This document shows, in pieces, positions 41,921 through 51,032 of a DNA stretch of 64,000 bases; within the stretch, counting starts at the first letter, position 1; each line of letters starts with the position of its first letter. Source of the DNA: CAYUYV01 sp964561475. Lineage in GTDB: Bacteria > Pseudomonadota > Alphaproteobacteria > JAJFIK01. A model generated the notes under the pieces. It did not search any database. It was not told the DNA's origin and saw only the letters and a program-made list of their open reading frames with translations. The stretch covers positions 131,455-195,454 of the forward strand of contig CAZLPU010000001.1 in the NCBI GenBank assembly GCA_964561475.1. The letters are read 5' to 3'. The position numbers were made by a program, and so were the translations under genes.

Positions 41921-44097
41921 CACGCCCTCAGGTTCTGGTCCTTGATCGGCAGATTACGGACCCGCTTGCCCGTCGCCGCGTAGATGGCGTTGAGCACGGC
42001 GGGGGCCGCCACGGCGATGGTGGGCTCACCCACACCGCCCCAGAAGCCGCCGGACGGCATCACGATGGTCTCAACTTCCGGCATGTCCGCTAGGCGCAGA
42101 GAGTCGAAGGTGTCGAAATTCTGTTCCTGGACCTCACCCTCATCGAAGGTGATTTCGCCGTAGAGCATCGCGGAAAGGCCGTACACGAAGGACCCTTCCA
42201 CCTGGGCCTTGACCTGCTGGGGATTGACCACGGTGCCCGGATCCGTCGCGGCGACGATGCGGTGCATTCTCAACTGTCCGTCATCGGATACAGTGACTTC
42301 CGCGCAGGCCGCCGTGTAGGAGCCGAAGGAATAGAAGGCGCACAAGCCCCGGCTCTTGCCGTCATCGGAACCCCAGCCGGATTTTTCCGCCACCGCCTCG
42401 AGGACCGCCGCCAGTTTGGGGGCATCCTTCATCAGGGCCAGGCGGAATTCCAGGGGATCACGCTTTGCGGCAACGGCCATCTCGTCGATGAAGCAATCGA
42501 GATAAATGGCGTTCTGGTTGGCGTTCACACCCCGCCAGAAGCCCGGCCGCACCGGCGGATTACGCATGGCGTGGTCAACCATGAGATTGGGGAAGCTGTG
42601 CTGGAGCGCCTGATCCGCCAGCCGGGGATCCGCATTCTTTGGCAGGAGACCCTGGAAGGTGGCAAAGTCCGCACCGTCAATCAGGTTGTTAGGCAGCAGG
42701 GCCGCCAGGATGGACTGACCGGAAATGCGCATATGCAGGCCGGTGACGTTGCCGTCCGCATCGAGAGAACCGCGGAGCTTAGCCTTGGTGGTGGGGTGGA
42801 AGAAGCCATGGATCATGTCCTCTTCCCGGGTCCACAGGGCCTTGATCGGCGTGCCCGGCATCTGCTTGGCGATCTTGACGGCGAAATGGATGTAGTCCGG
42901 CGCACCCCGGCGCCCGAAGCCGCCGCCCAGATGGACCTTGTAGACTTCGCACTGCTGGATCGGCAGTTCCGCCGCCTCGGCGGCAGCCGCCAGGGCGCCT
43001 TCGCCGTTCTGGGTCGGACACCAGATTTCGCATTTGTCTTCCGTCCACAGAGCCGTTGTGTTCATGGGCTCCATGCAGGCGTGGTTCTGGTGCGGCATGT
43101 TATAGGTGGCCTCGACGATCTGGTCCGCCCCTTCAAAGGCCGCCTTCACGTCGCCCGCCGCATTGCCCACAAAGGCCTGTTCCGCCGTCAGACCGTCGTC
43201 CAGTTCCGCCTCGAATGCGGTGCTGTTGTAGTCGGAGCCTTCTCCGGGTGTCCATTCGATGGGAAGCGCCTTCAGGGCCGCATTGGCCTGCCACCAGTAG
43301 TCCGCGACCACGGCGACGGTTCGGTCATCCACCTTGACCACTTTGCGCACGCCCGGCATGTCGCTGACGGCGGATGCATCGAAGCTCTTCAGGGTACCGC
43401 CGATCATCGGGGCTTGCTTGATGCTGGCATTCAGCATGCCCGGCAGGGAAATGTCCGCTCCATAGATTTGCTTCCCGTTCAGCTTTTCGGCGGTGTCCAG
43501 ACGCTTAAGCGGCTTGCCGGCGACGGTCCATTCGGAGGGATCCTTGAGGGTCACTTCCATGGGCGGAGCCAGCTTGGCGGCTTCCGTGGCCACCTTGCCG
43601 AACGTTGTCGTGCGGCCGGACGCGTCGTGGGTGATGACGCTGTCCTTGGCGGAGCATGCGCTCGGCTCCACGTCCCACTGTTTGGCGGCGGCCTCGATCA
43701 GCATCATGCGGGCAGCGGCACCGCCTTCGCGCACATATTCATGGCTGTCGCGGATGCCCCGGCTGCCACCAGTGCTGAAGGATCCCCAGATCCGCTCACG
43801 GCGGAGGTTCTCGCCGGGGGTCGGATACTCGGTGACAACCTTGGACCAGTCGCAGTGGAGTTCCTCGGCCACAAGCTGAGCGAGGCCCGTCAAGGTGCCC
43901 TGGCCCATTTCGGACCGGGCGATCCGGATGGTTACGACGTCGTCTTCGCCGATATGCACCCAGGCATTGACTTCGGGCTGCTCCGAGGCAAGTGCGCCGG
44001 TGGCGGCACCGTCGAGCAGAGAGATCGTGAGCCCTGCGCCGGTGGCACCGACACCGATCATGAAGCCGCGGCGGGAAAGAGCATTCAGAATGGTCAT
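41920..44097 (-). CDS. Molybdopterin-binding subunit of a xanthine-dehydrogenase-family hydroxylase (IorB-like)
   Basis: 725 aa. Large catalytic subunit of the isoquinoline 1-oxidoreductase/aldehyde oxidase class, exported by Tat (SRRGFMIGVGATGAG). Motifs: RSEMGQGTLTGLAQLVAEEL, GGGFGRRGAPDY, PPVRPGFWRGVNANQNA, and the catalytic-Glu segment FWGGVGEPTIAVAAPAVLNA. The [2Fe-2S] subunit precedes it by 14 bp and a cytochrome c follows. This two-subunit-plus-cytochrome layout is known for IorAB-type enzymes. Substrate unknown: aldehyde or N-heterocycle are the family choices. Confidence 0.9.
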   Translation of the reverse strand: MTILNALSRRGFMIGVGATGAGLTISLLDGAATGALASEQPEVNAWVHIGEDDVVTIRIARSEMGQGTLTGLAQLVAEELHCDWSKVVTEYPTPGENLRRERIWGSFSTGGSRGIRDSHEYVREGGAAARMMLIEAAAKQWDVEPSACSAKDSVITHDASGRTTTFGKVATEAAKLAPPMEVTLKDPSEWTVAGKPLKRLDTAEKLNGKQIYGADISLPGMLNASIKQAPMIGGTLKSFDASAVSDMPGVRKVVKVDDRTVAVVADYWWQANAALKALPIEWTPGEGSDYNSTAFEAELDDGLTAEQAFVGNAAGDVKAAFEGADQIVEATYNMPHQNHACMEPMNTTALWTEDKCEIWCPTQNGEGALAAAAEAAELPIQQCEVYKVHLGGGFGRRGAPDYIHFAVKIAKQMPGTPIKALWTREEDMIHGFFHPTTKAKLRGSLDADGNVTGLHMRISGQSILAALLPNNLIDGADFATFQGLLPKNADPRLADQALQHSFPNLMVDHAMRNPPVRPGFWRGVNANQNAIYLDCFIDEMAVAAKRDPLEFRLALMKDAPKLAAVLEAVAEKSGWGSDDGKSRGLCAFYSFGSYTAACAEVTVSDDGQLRMHRIVAATDPGTVVNPQQVKAQVEGSFVYGLSAMLYGEITFDEGEVQEQNFDTFDSLRLADMPEVETIVMPSGGFWGGVGEPTIAVAAPAVLNAIYAATGKRVRNLPIKDQNLRA

Positions 44098-44111
44098 GGC
44101 GTGGGTCCCCC

Positions 44112-44567
44112 TCAGGCTTTCTTGGTTTTGGCCAGGTGAATGCCCTGACGCACGCGGCCTAGGGTGCCGCAGCGGCAGATATTCGTGATTTCCGCGTCGA
44201 TGTCTTCGTCGGTGGGGTTCGGGTTGTTGTTGAGCATGCCCGCAACCGCCATGATCATGCCCGGCTGGCAGTATCCGCACTGGGGGATATCGAGTTCCGC
44301 CCAGGCCTGCTGCACCGGGTGACTGTCGTCTTCGGAAAGGCCTTCGATGGTGGTGACCTTGTTGTCTTCCGTCAGGGCACTGGCGGGATAGACACAGGAG
44401 CGCACGGGCTGGCCATCCACGTGAACAGTGCAGGATCCGCATTGGGCGATGCCGCAACCGTATTTGGTGCCGGTCAGACCCAGATTTTCCCGCAGTGCCC
44501 AAAGAAGCGGCGTGTCATCAGCCACCTCCACTTCGACGACTTTTCCGTTCACATTCAGCTTTGTCAT
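44112..44567 (-). CDS. [2Fe-2S] subunit of a molybdenum hydroxylase (IorA-like)
   Basis: 151 aa. N-terminal plant-type ferredoxin site YGCGIAQCGSC...RSCV and C-terminal four-helix [2Fe-2S] site QCGYCQPGM...ICRCGTLGRVRQGI, all eight cluster cysteines present. No own signal; expected to be co-exported with the Tat-bearing large subunit. ATG 44567 has GAGGAGGG just upstream. First gene of the eight-gene minus-strand operon ending at soxA; its promoter should lie in the 286 bp shared with the divergent thiolase gene. Confidence 0.94.
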   Translation of the reverse strand: MTKLNVNGKVVEVEVADDTPLLWALRENLGLTGTKYGCGIAQCGSCTVHVDGQPVRSCVYPASALTEDNKVTTIEGLSEDDSHPVQQAWAELDIPQCGYCQPGMIMAVAGMLNNNPNPTDEDIDAEITNICRCGTLGRVRQGIHLAKTKKA

Positions 44568-44853
44568 CACGCCCTCCTCGCCTGCGCGTCTTTTCGATTT
44601 CAAGGGGCAGTGTGGACCTGTGTGCCCGGAAAAGGAAGGCATTAACCTGGTAATCTATCTTCTGAGGCGGCGAATTGTGCCCGGCGGGGCCGGAGGGTAG
44701 GCTCTGGTCAACTGGCGCGGTGGTCCAATCGGTGCGCCAACGCAGGGACCATTGCGCCGCCCGTTTGGAGACTTTTGACCCATCCCATGCGCCGAACGGC
44801 GCGGCGCGGCGCGCGAGCCCTCAAGGGTAGTGAATCAGAACAGGGGACAGACC

Positions 44854-46065
44854 ATGGGGACGGCTTTTATTTGTGACTACATCCGCACGCCATTCGGACG
44901 CTATGGGGGGGCACTCTCCAGCGTGCGCGCGGATGATCTGGCAGCGATCCCCATCCGCGCGGTCATGGACCGCAATCCGTCCCTGGATCCCATGGCTGTG
45001 AACGATGTGATCCTGGGCTGCGCCAATCAGGCCGGTGAGGACAATCGTAACGTGGCCCGGATGGCCGCCCTGCTCGCGGATCTGCCGCCTGAGGTGACGG
45101 GCACCACCATCAACCGCCTGTGCGGGTCGGGGATGGATGCCATTCTCACCGCCTCGCGCATGATCAAGAGCGGCGAGGCGGATGTGGTGATCGCCGGGGG
45201 CGTCGAGAGTATGTCCCGGGCCCCGTTCGTCATGGGCAAGGCCGAGAGCGCCTTTTCCCGGGCCGCGGAAATCCACGACACCACCATCGGCTGGCGCTTT
45301 GTGAACAAGGTCATGGAGCACCGGTACGGCGTGGATTCCATGCCCCAGACCGGGGACAACGTCGCCCATGATTTTGGGGTTTCCCGTGAGGATCAGGATG
45401 CGTTCGCCCTGTCGTCCCAGCAACGGGCGGCAGCGGCCCAGCAGTCCGGACGGCTCGCGGCTGAGATCGTGGCGGTGAGCATCCCCCAGCGCAAAGGGGA
45501 TCCGGTGATCGTTGATCAGGATGAGCACATCCGGCCGGACACCACCCCGGACAAGCTCGCCAAGCTGCGCCCGTTGTTCCCGCCCCAGGGCACGGTCACC
45601 GCAGGCAATGCCAGCGGGGTCAATGACGGCGCGGCGGCGTTGATCATTGCCAGCGAGGAGGCTGTGGCCCGCTTCGGCCTCAAGCCGTTGGTCAAGATCC
45701 TCGGCGGTGCGACGGCGGGGGTTGAGCCCCGGATCATGGGCTTCGGCCCGGCCCCCGCAACCCAGAAACTGTGTGCCCGTCTGGGTTTGGCCGTGGACGA
45801 TTTTGATATTTTCGAACTCAACGAGGCTTTCGCGTCCCAATCCGTTGCGGTGACCCGGGCCCTGGGCCTTCCCGATGGTGCGGACTATGTGAACCCCAAC
45901 GGTGGGGCGATCGCGATCGGTCACCCCCTCGGGGCCTCCGGGGCGCGGATCACCGGAACCGCTGCTCTTGAGCTCCGCTCCAGGGGTGCCCGGCGTGCCC
46001 TGGCGACCATGTGTATTGGGGTCGGTCAGGGGATTGCCATCGCGCTCGAAGCCGCTGAAAGTTGA
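44854..46065 (+). CDS. Acetyl-CoA acetyltransferase, 3-oxoadipyl-CoA thiolase type (PcaF-like)
   Basis: 403 aa thiolase. Opening IRTPFGRYGGALSSVRADDLAAIPIRA and GCANQAGEDNRNVARMAALLADLP are typical of PcaF. Catalytic residues: Cys in INRLCGSGMDA, His in GGAIAIGHPLGASGARI, and Cys in MCIGVGQG. It cleaves 3-oxoacyl-CoA with CoA. No other beta-ketoadipate gene is here, so it may instead serve the acyl-CoA genes of the window. ATG 44854 follows CAGGGGACAG; an in-frame ATG 24 bases upstream is weaker. Confidence 0.92.
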   Translation: MGTAFICDYIRTPFGRYGGALSSVRADDLAAIPIRAVMDRNPSLDPMAVNDVILGCANQAGEDNRNVARMAALLADLPPEVTGTTINRLCGSGMDAILTASRMIKSGEADVVIAGGVESMSRAPFVMGKAESAFSRAAEIHDTTIGWRFVNKVMEHRYGVDSMPQTGDNVAHDFGVSREDQDAFALSSQQRAAAAQQSGRLAAEIVAVSIPQRKGDPVIVDQDEHIRPDTTPDKLAKLRPLFPPQGTVTAGNASGVNDGAAALIIASEEAVARFGLKPLVKILGGATAGVEPRIMGFGPAPATQKLCARLGLAVDDFDIFELNEAFASQSVAVTRALGLPDGADYVNPNGGAIAIGHPLGASGARITGTAALELRSRGARRALATMCIGVGQGIAIALEAAES

Positions 46066-46128
46066 GCGCCACCCTGCGGATTCTCAACAACCCGCGCATC
46101 CTCAACAAGAAGAACCAGGAGATCCGCC

Positions 46129-47592
46129 ATGGGGGAGACGGAGGCGCGTGCGCCCTATCAGACCATCGGTCTTGTGCTCGGTCCCGTCGCCGCTCTGCTT
46201 ATTTTCCTGTTCTTCAGACCCGAAGGGCTGGAATGGGCCGGCGTGGCCACGGCGGCGGTCGCGGTATGGATGGCCATCTGGTGGTCCACCGAGGCGATCC
46301 CGGTCCCGGCGACCGCGTTTCTCCCCATGGTTCTGTTTCCAATCTTGAGCGTGCGGGAGTTCAAGGATGCGGCGGCATCCTATGCCCACCCCATGGTCTA
46401 CCTGTTCCTGGGCGGCTTTATCATCGCTCTTGCGGTGGAGCGCAGCGGCCTTCACCGCCGGGTGGCCCTCGCAATCTTTTCGGTGACGGGCACGAGCGCG
46501 CCCAATCTGGTCCTGGGCTTCATGCTGGCGGCGGCGTCCATCAGCATGTGGATGAGCAATACCTCCACCACCCTGATGCTTTTGCCGATCTCCCTGTCGG
46601 TGGTGGCCCTGGTGAACGAGACCATGACCGAGATCGGCCAGCGGGACCGGTCGAACTTCGCCACGGCCATGCTTCTCGGGCTGGCCTATGGAGCCACGAT
46701 TGGGGGAATGGCCACCCTGGTCGGGACCCCGCCCAACGCCTTCCTTGCGGGCTTCATGATCGACAATTTTGATCGGGAGATCGATTTTGCCCGCTGGATG
46801 CTCGTGGGCGTGCCGGTCACCCTGGTGATGCTGCCCGTGGCCTGGCTCGTGCTTACCCGTTTCGTGTTTCCGGTCTCGTTTCAGACCACGCCCAAGGTTC
46901 GCGAGCACATTCAATCCCTGCGCCGGGGACAGGCCGCCATGTCACAGGCCGAATTGCGCACCGCCCTGGTGTTCCTGTTCGTGGTTCTGGGATGGATCCT
47001 GCGCCGGCCCCTCGCCGACGAGCTCGGCCTGCCCATGCTCACCGATAGCGGCATTGCCATGCTGGCCGCTCTTCTGGTGTTCATCGTCCCGGCAGGCGGC
47101 GGATCGCAACGGGCGCTGCTGACCTGGCGGGACATGGACAAGTTGCCCTGGGGGGTGCTGATCCTGTTCGGAGGAGGGTTGTCCCTGGCCGGAGCGGTGT
47201 CCGATAGCGGGCTTGCCCTCTGGCTCGGGCAGCGGTTGGCGGGGGCGGACGAGGACGGGGTCAACATCGCCATCCTGATCCTGAGCGCCACCCTGCTGGT
47301 GATCTTTCTCACGGAGATGACCAGCAATCTGGCCACCACGGCCACCTTTCTGCCGGTCATGGCGGCCATCGCCACCCAGACCGGGCAGGACCCCCTGATC
47401 TTTCTGGTGCCGGTCTCCCTGGCCGCGAGTTGTGCGTTCATGCTGCCGGTGGCCACCCCGCCCAACGCCATCGTCTATGGCTCGGGCCATATCTCCATTC
47501 CCCAGATGATCCGGGCGGGGATTGTTCTCAATCTGATCGGCGTGTTGGTCCTGTCCCTCATCGCACTGGTCTGGGCGCCGTTCATTTTCTGA
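46129..47592 (+). CDS. SLC13/DASS-family anion transporter
   Basis: 487 aa, about 11-12 membrane segments, cytoplasmic membrane. Divalent-anion:sodium symporter family motifs: the two Ser-Asn-Thr-type sites MSNTSTT and EMTSNLATTAT, MATLVGTPPNAF, and PVATPPNAIVYGSG. Substrates in the family are C4-dicarboxylates, citrate, sulfate or taurine-like anions; sulfate export next to sulfur genes is attractive but speculative. CAGGAGAT precedes the ATG. Between it and the thiolase is a short direct repeat (ctcaacaa at 46083 and 46101). Confidence 0.92.
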   Translation: MGETEARAPYQTIGLVLGPVAALLIFLFFRPEGLEWAGVATAAVAVWMAIWWSTEAIPVPATAFLPMVLFPILSVREFKDAAASYAHPMVYLFLGGFIIALAVERSGLHRRVALAIFSVTGTSAPNLVLGFMLAAASISMWMSNTSTTLMLLPISLSVVALVNETMTEIGQRDRSNFATAMLLGLAYGATIGGMATLVGTPPNAFLAGFMIDNFDREIDFARWMLVGVPVTLVMLPVAWLVLTRFVFPVSFQTTPKVREHIQSLRRGQAAMSQAELRTALVFLFVVLGWILRRPLADELGLPMLTDSGIAMLAALLVFIVPAGGGSQRALLTWRDMDKLPWGVLILFGGGLSLAGAVSDSGLALWLGQRLAGADEDGVNIAILILSATLLVIFLTEMTSNLATTATFLPVMAAIATQTGQDPLIFLVPVSLAASCAFMLPVATPPNAIVYGSGHISIPQMIRAGIVLNLIGVLVLSLIALVWAPFIF

Positions 47593-47634
47593 CCGGACGG
47601 TGCCCGATCATCCGCTATTGGATCGCGCGGACCC

Positions 47635-48186
47635 TTATCCGTTTTCCGTGCTCTCTCCGGCCCGCTTGATCAGGCTTTGAAGCAGATCCCGGGCGGCGTT
47701 CTGGCAGCCGCTTTCGGCCAGGGTCTCGACCTGGTCCAGACCGTCCTGGTCAGGATCGAAGGCGCAGGCTGCATTTTCGGCGGAGGCCTCTTTCGGGCCG
47801 CCCCGGGTGGCCCCGCGGACCTGAACCCGTTTCTCCGTCGAGATGAGCTTGTCGATGACCCGGATGAGGGTGCGGGAGTCCGTCTCTGCTTCCGGATAGC
47901 CGTCGAGATAGACCAGGCCGCCTTCTGGAATGGTCAGTATGCGTACCTGGGTTTCGCCGCTGGGCAGGACCGTCAATGTCACCGGCTCGTCGGTCTCGAT
48001 CTCGTCCCCATGGCGCAGCCACTGACCGGGCTCGATCTCCGGCGACGAGGAGGTCAACACCAGGACATCTGCGGCTGCCGGCACCGTGGAGGCCCCCAAA
48101 AGGCCGACCATGACAGCTTTCGCGAGCAAACGGCGCGCGAGCCCTGTAGGATGACGGCTGGTCGTGGATTCAAGAGATCTGGTCAT
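47635..48186 (-). CDS. Secreted FecR-like domain protein
   Basis: 183 aa with a signal peptide (LLAKAVMVGLLGASTVPAAAD). Mature N-terminus DVLVLTSSSPEIEPGQWLRHGDEIETDEPVTLTVLPSGETQVRI follows the FecR pattern: a small beta domain with G-x-x-L-x-x-GD-x-I-x-T and a later S/D-G element. Two Cys near the C-terminus (NAACAFDP, SGCQNAA) may form a disulfide. It diverges from the adenylate cyclase gene; the two ATGs overlap head to head. Such FecR-like proteins often neighbour CHASE2 cyclases. Role probably periplasmic ligand or sensor partner (inference). Confidence 0.75.
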   Translation of the reverse strand: MTRSLESTTSRHPTGLARRLLAKAVMVGLLGASTVPAAADVLVLTSSSPEIEPGQWLRHGDEIETDEPVTLTVLPSGETQVRILTIPEGGLVYLDGYPEAETDSRTLIRVIDKLISTEKRVQVRGATRGGPKEASAENAACAFDPDQDGLDQVETLAESGCQNAARDLLQSLIKRAGESTENG

Positions 48187-49978
48187 GAAACGAAACCCCA
48201 TTCTGTTTGCCATTCTGGCGTGGGCCATTGTCGCCTATGGCCTGGGTGAGCGGACGTTCCTGTCGTCCATCGATTGGATTCTCTATGACGTTCGCACGAG
48301 CCTTTTGAGCGCGCCACGCGCCCCCCATCCGGACATTGTTATCGTTGCCCTGGATGATGCAACACTCGAGAAGCTGCCCTACGAGGTGCCCCTGGAGCGG
48401 ACATTCCTGGGTGATCTGCTCGTGGCGATCGACAAGGGCAAGCCTGCCGTCGTCGGCCTCGACGTCATTCTCGACCGGCCTACCACCGAGGACGCGGACC
48501 GGGCGCTCACCCAAGCCCTTGCGGCGATCGACACGCCCATCATCGCCGTAACCCCGGCCGTGGGCGGCGAGGTGGACCGGCCTCCTCTCGAGACCGGTCA
48601 GAACACCCCCGGACAAAACCTGTTCGGGATGCCGGTCGCCTCGCCCAAGCTGGAACTGGCCGGCGGCGTGGTGCGATACACAAGTTTCGCCAAGGACCAT
48701 GGCCTCAATCCATTTCCGGTTGAGCTCGCGCGCAAGGTCAACCCAGCCATCGAGACCGGGGCCGACACGGACGGAGCACTTCTGTCCTTCGGTCTGACCA
48801 GGGACAAGTCCTGGCCATTTGTCACCATGCCCGCCCATCAACTCCTCAGTCTGTCTGCTTCGGAACACGGGGTGGCCTGGCTTCGGGATAAGATTGTGCT
48901 CATCGGCAAGGTGACGCGCTATGACGACCGTCACATGACACCTCTTCGTTTCGCACCGAAATCGGGAGACCTTATGGCCGGCCACGGGACACCGGGCGTG
49001 GTGGTCCACGCGTTCGCCCTGGCTCAGCTCATGGGCGGTGAGGGTGTTCTCACCCTTCCTGCCTTCTGGCGCGGCGTTCTGGGACTGCTGGCGGCGGCGG
49101 GCGGAGCGGCTCTGGCCTCGCGGATCATCAGCGTGCCCATCCTCGTGCCGGTCATTGCCGCAGCGGTGCTGATCTATCTGCTCTTGTCGTTTGTCCTGTT
49201 TGCCGGGGCCGGTCTGGTTCTACCCGTGGCCACCCCGGTGATCGCCTTTGTGGGCGCGGCCTTCATTCTGGGGCTTTACGGGCGGGGCAGGGCCCAGCGC
49301 CGGGCCCAATGGCTGCGCAGGAGCTTTGCGCTCTTTCTGGCGCCGCCCGTGGTGGAACGGCTGCTGGACCGGGAGGAAAGCCCGTCCCTGTCCGGAGAAA
49401 CCCGGGAAATCACGGTCCTGTTCACGGATCTGGAGGGCTTCACCTCATTCGTGGACACCCATGACCCCGCCCAGGTGACTGAAATCCTGAATGAATATTT
49501 CGAAACGGTCATCAACCTGATCTTCAAACACGAGGGCACCATCGATAAGATTGTCGGCGACGCTCTCCATGCCTTCTTCAATGCACCGCTGGATCAGCCA
49601 GACCACACCGCCCGCGCGGTCGCCTGCGCCCTTGATATCAAACGCGAAACCGAAGCCTTCCGTGTGCGGTTGCAAGACCGGGTTGCATCATTCGGGCGCA
49701 CACGGATTGGTGTCCATACCGGTCCAGCGATTGTCGGCAATTTTGGCGGAACCCGGCGGTTCGACTACACGGCCCACGGCACCACGGTCAATCTGGCGAG
49801 CCGCCTTGAACAGGCCAACAAGGAACTGGGCTCCCAGATCTGTGTCAGCGCCTCGGTCCGTGAGTCAGCACCCGGTTTCAACTATGAGGATCTGGGGACC
49901 ATCAAGGTCCGCTCGATCGAGCGGCCTTTGCAGGTTTATGAGCCCCATAGGGAAGAAGCGGCGGGTCCCACTGCCTGA
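48185..49978 (+). CDS. CHASE2-domain adenylate cyclase
   Basis: 597 aa. One N-terminal helix, an extracytoplasmic CHASE2 sensor (about residues 30-290: WILYDVRTSLL, VAIDKGKPAVVGLDVILD, DKIVLIGKV), three closely spaced helices (290-380), then a class III cyclase domain. Metal Asp415 lies in FTDLEGF and Asp459 in KIVGDALHAFF. Lys455 and the Asp of FDYTAHGTTVNLASRLE fit ATP rather than GTP selectivity. It makes cAMP in the cytoplasm in response to a periplasmic cue. GTG 48164 is an alternative start. A Crp-type regulator follows 71 bp later. Confidence 0.93.
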   Translation: MKRNPILFAILAWAIVAYGLGERTFLSSIDWILYDVRTSLLSAPRAPHPDIVIVALDDATLEKLPYEVPLERTFLGDLLVAIDKGKPAVVGLDVILDRPTTEDADRALTQALAAIDTPIIAVTPAVGGEVDRPPLETGQNTPGQNLFGMPVASPKLELAGGVVRYTSFAKDHGLNPFPVELARKVNPAIETGADTDGALLSFGLTRDKSWPFVTMPAHQLLSLSASEHGVAWLRDKIVLIGKVTRYDDRHMTPLRFAPKSGDLMAGHGTPGVVVHAFALAQLMGGEGVLTLPAFWRGVLGLLAAAGGAALASRIISVPILVPVIAAAVLIYLLLSFVLFAGAGLVLPVATPVIAFVGAAFILGLYGRGRAQRRAQWLRRSFALFLAPPVVERLLDREESPSLSGETREITVLFTDLEGFTSFVDTHDPAQVTEILNEYFETVINLIFKHEGTIDKIVGDALHAFFNAPLDQPDHTARAVACALDIKRETEAFRVRLQDRVASFGRTRIGVHTGPAIVGNFGGTRRFDYTAHGTTVNLASRLEQANKELGSQICVSASVRESAPGFNYEDLGTIKVRSIERPLQVYEPHREEAAGPTA

Positions 49979-50049
49979 TATCCGCCACCCGATGGATGCG
50001 GGTGCGGAATGCCCCGCCCGAGCACAGATTAAAGACAGGATGAAAGCCC

Positions 50050-50763
50050 ATGAGCCTGCTCGATCGTCTCAAGACCCTCCAAAGCAGCGGAGAGGGCGAC
50101 ACCTTCCTGAAAAATTTGAACACGGAAGAGCTGGAATGCCTGTTCGCCAAGGCCAAGGAAAAGCCCTTCAAGAAGGGAGAAACCCTGTCCTACAAGGACG
50201 AAGAGGGGGAGGCGATGTTCGCCGTCCTTGAAGGGTCGGTGAAGATTGTGGATGTCTCGGCAAGCGGCAAGGAAACCATTCTCAACTTCATTCAGCCCGG
50301 CGAAGTGGTGGGAGAAATCGCGGTCCTCGACCGGCTGCCCCGCACCGCCGACGCCATTGCCGCGAGTTCCGGCGCCGCCGCGGTCCTCGCCCGGCGCGAT
50401 GTGCTCGCCGCCCTGACCGAGACACCCCCGCTTGCCCTCAAGATCATGACTTTGCTATGCGCCAAGATCCGCATGGCGAGCGCCATGGCTGCGGACGGCT
50501 GGACCCTCGACCTGAAATCCCGCCTCGCCCGCTCCCTGGTCCGCCTCGGCACCCATTACGGAACGGAGGACGCGGAGGGATCCGTCGAGATCCAGCTCCG
50601 GCTGTCCCAAAGCGAACTGGGCAACTATGCGGGCCTGTCCCGGGAAAACGTCAACCGCCAGCTCAGCACCTGGCGCCAGAAGGACATCGTCCAACTCTCC
50701 AACGGAAAATTCGTCATCAAGGACATGGACCAGCTCATGGATATTGCCGACCAGGTGGAATAA
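50050..50763 (+). CDS. Crp/Fnr-family transcriptional regulator
   Basis: 237 aa. N-terminal cyclic-nucleotide-binding barrel with the phosphate-binding cassette GEVVGEIAVLDRLPRTADA (Glu and Arg of the cAMP site conserved), then a C-terminal winged helix SQSELGNYAGLSRENVNRQLSTWRQKDIV. No FNR-type iron-sulfur cysteines. Placed between an adenylate cyclase and a secretion/adhesin/protease operon, it is the natural cAMP receptor controlling that operon (inference). Confidence 0.93.
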   Translation: MSLLDRLKTLQSSGEGDTFLKNLNTEELECLFAKAKEKPFKKGETLSYKDEEGEAMFAVLEGSVKIVDVSASGKETILNFIQPGEVVGEIAVLDRLPRTADAIAASSGAAAVLARRDVLAALTETPPLALKIMTLLCAKIRMASAMAADGWTLDLKSRLARSLVRLGTHYGTEDAEGSVEIQLRLSQSELGNYAGLSRENVNRQLSTWRQKDIVQLSNGKFVIKDMDQLMDIADQVE

Positions 50764-51032
50764 CCGCTCCGGCGGGGTGTGAATGCTTCCTGTCATTTTA
50801 CCGCAGGCTGGATCAGTCCTGGCCGGCAGGTGAAACCGCTGGCGCATCTTTCAAAATGGCAATAAGAAGATTCCGGGCAATTCATGTATTTCTGTCCGCG
50901 ATGGGATCGCTGAACCGGCATCCCCGGCACCGCTTGCCTGATCAGGCCACTCGCGCCGTAGCATGGCCGGTCGCCGTCAAAGAGGCAGGGTTGTCCATGG
51001 ATGTGAGGGATCCTGGTCGAAAGAGGCTGTGA

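Noticed and set aside
42262..44139. 625-codon plus-strand open frame
   Set aside because: It is opposite the well-supported molybdopterin-binding subunit. High GC keeps the antisense frame open.
46083..46108. Direct repeat ctcaacaa between pcaF-like and SLC13 genes as another 15-bp array
   Set aside because: The spacing is 18 bases and there are only two copies, so it was not counted with the 15-bp arrays.
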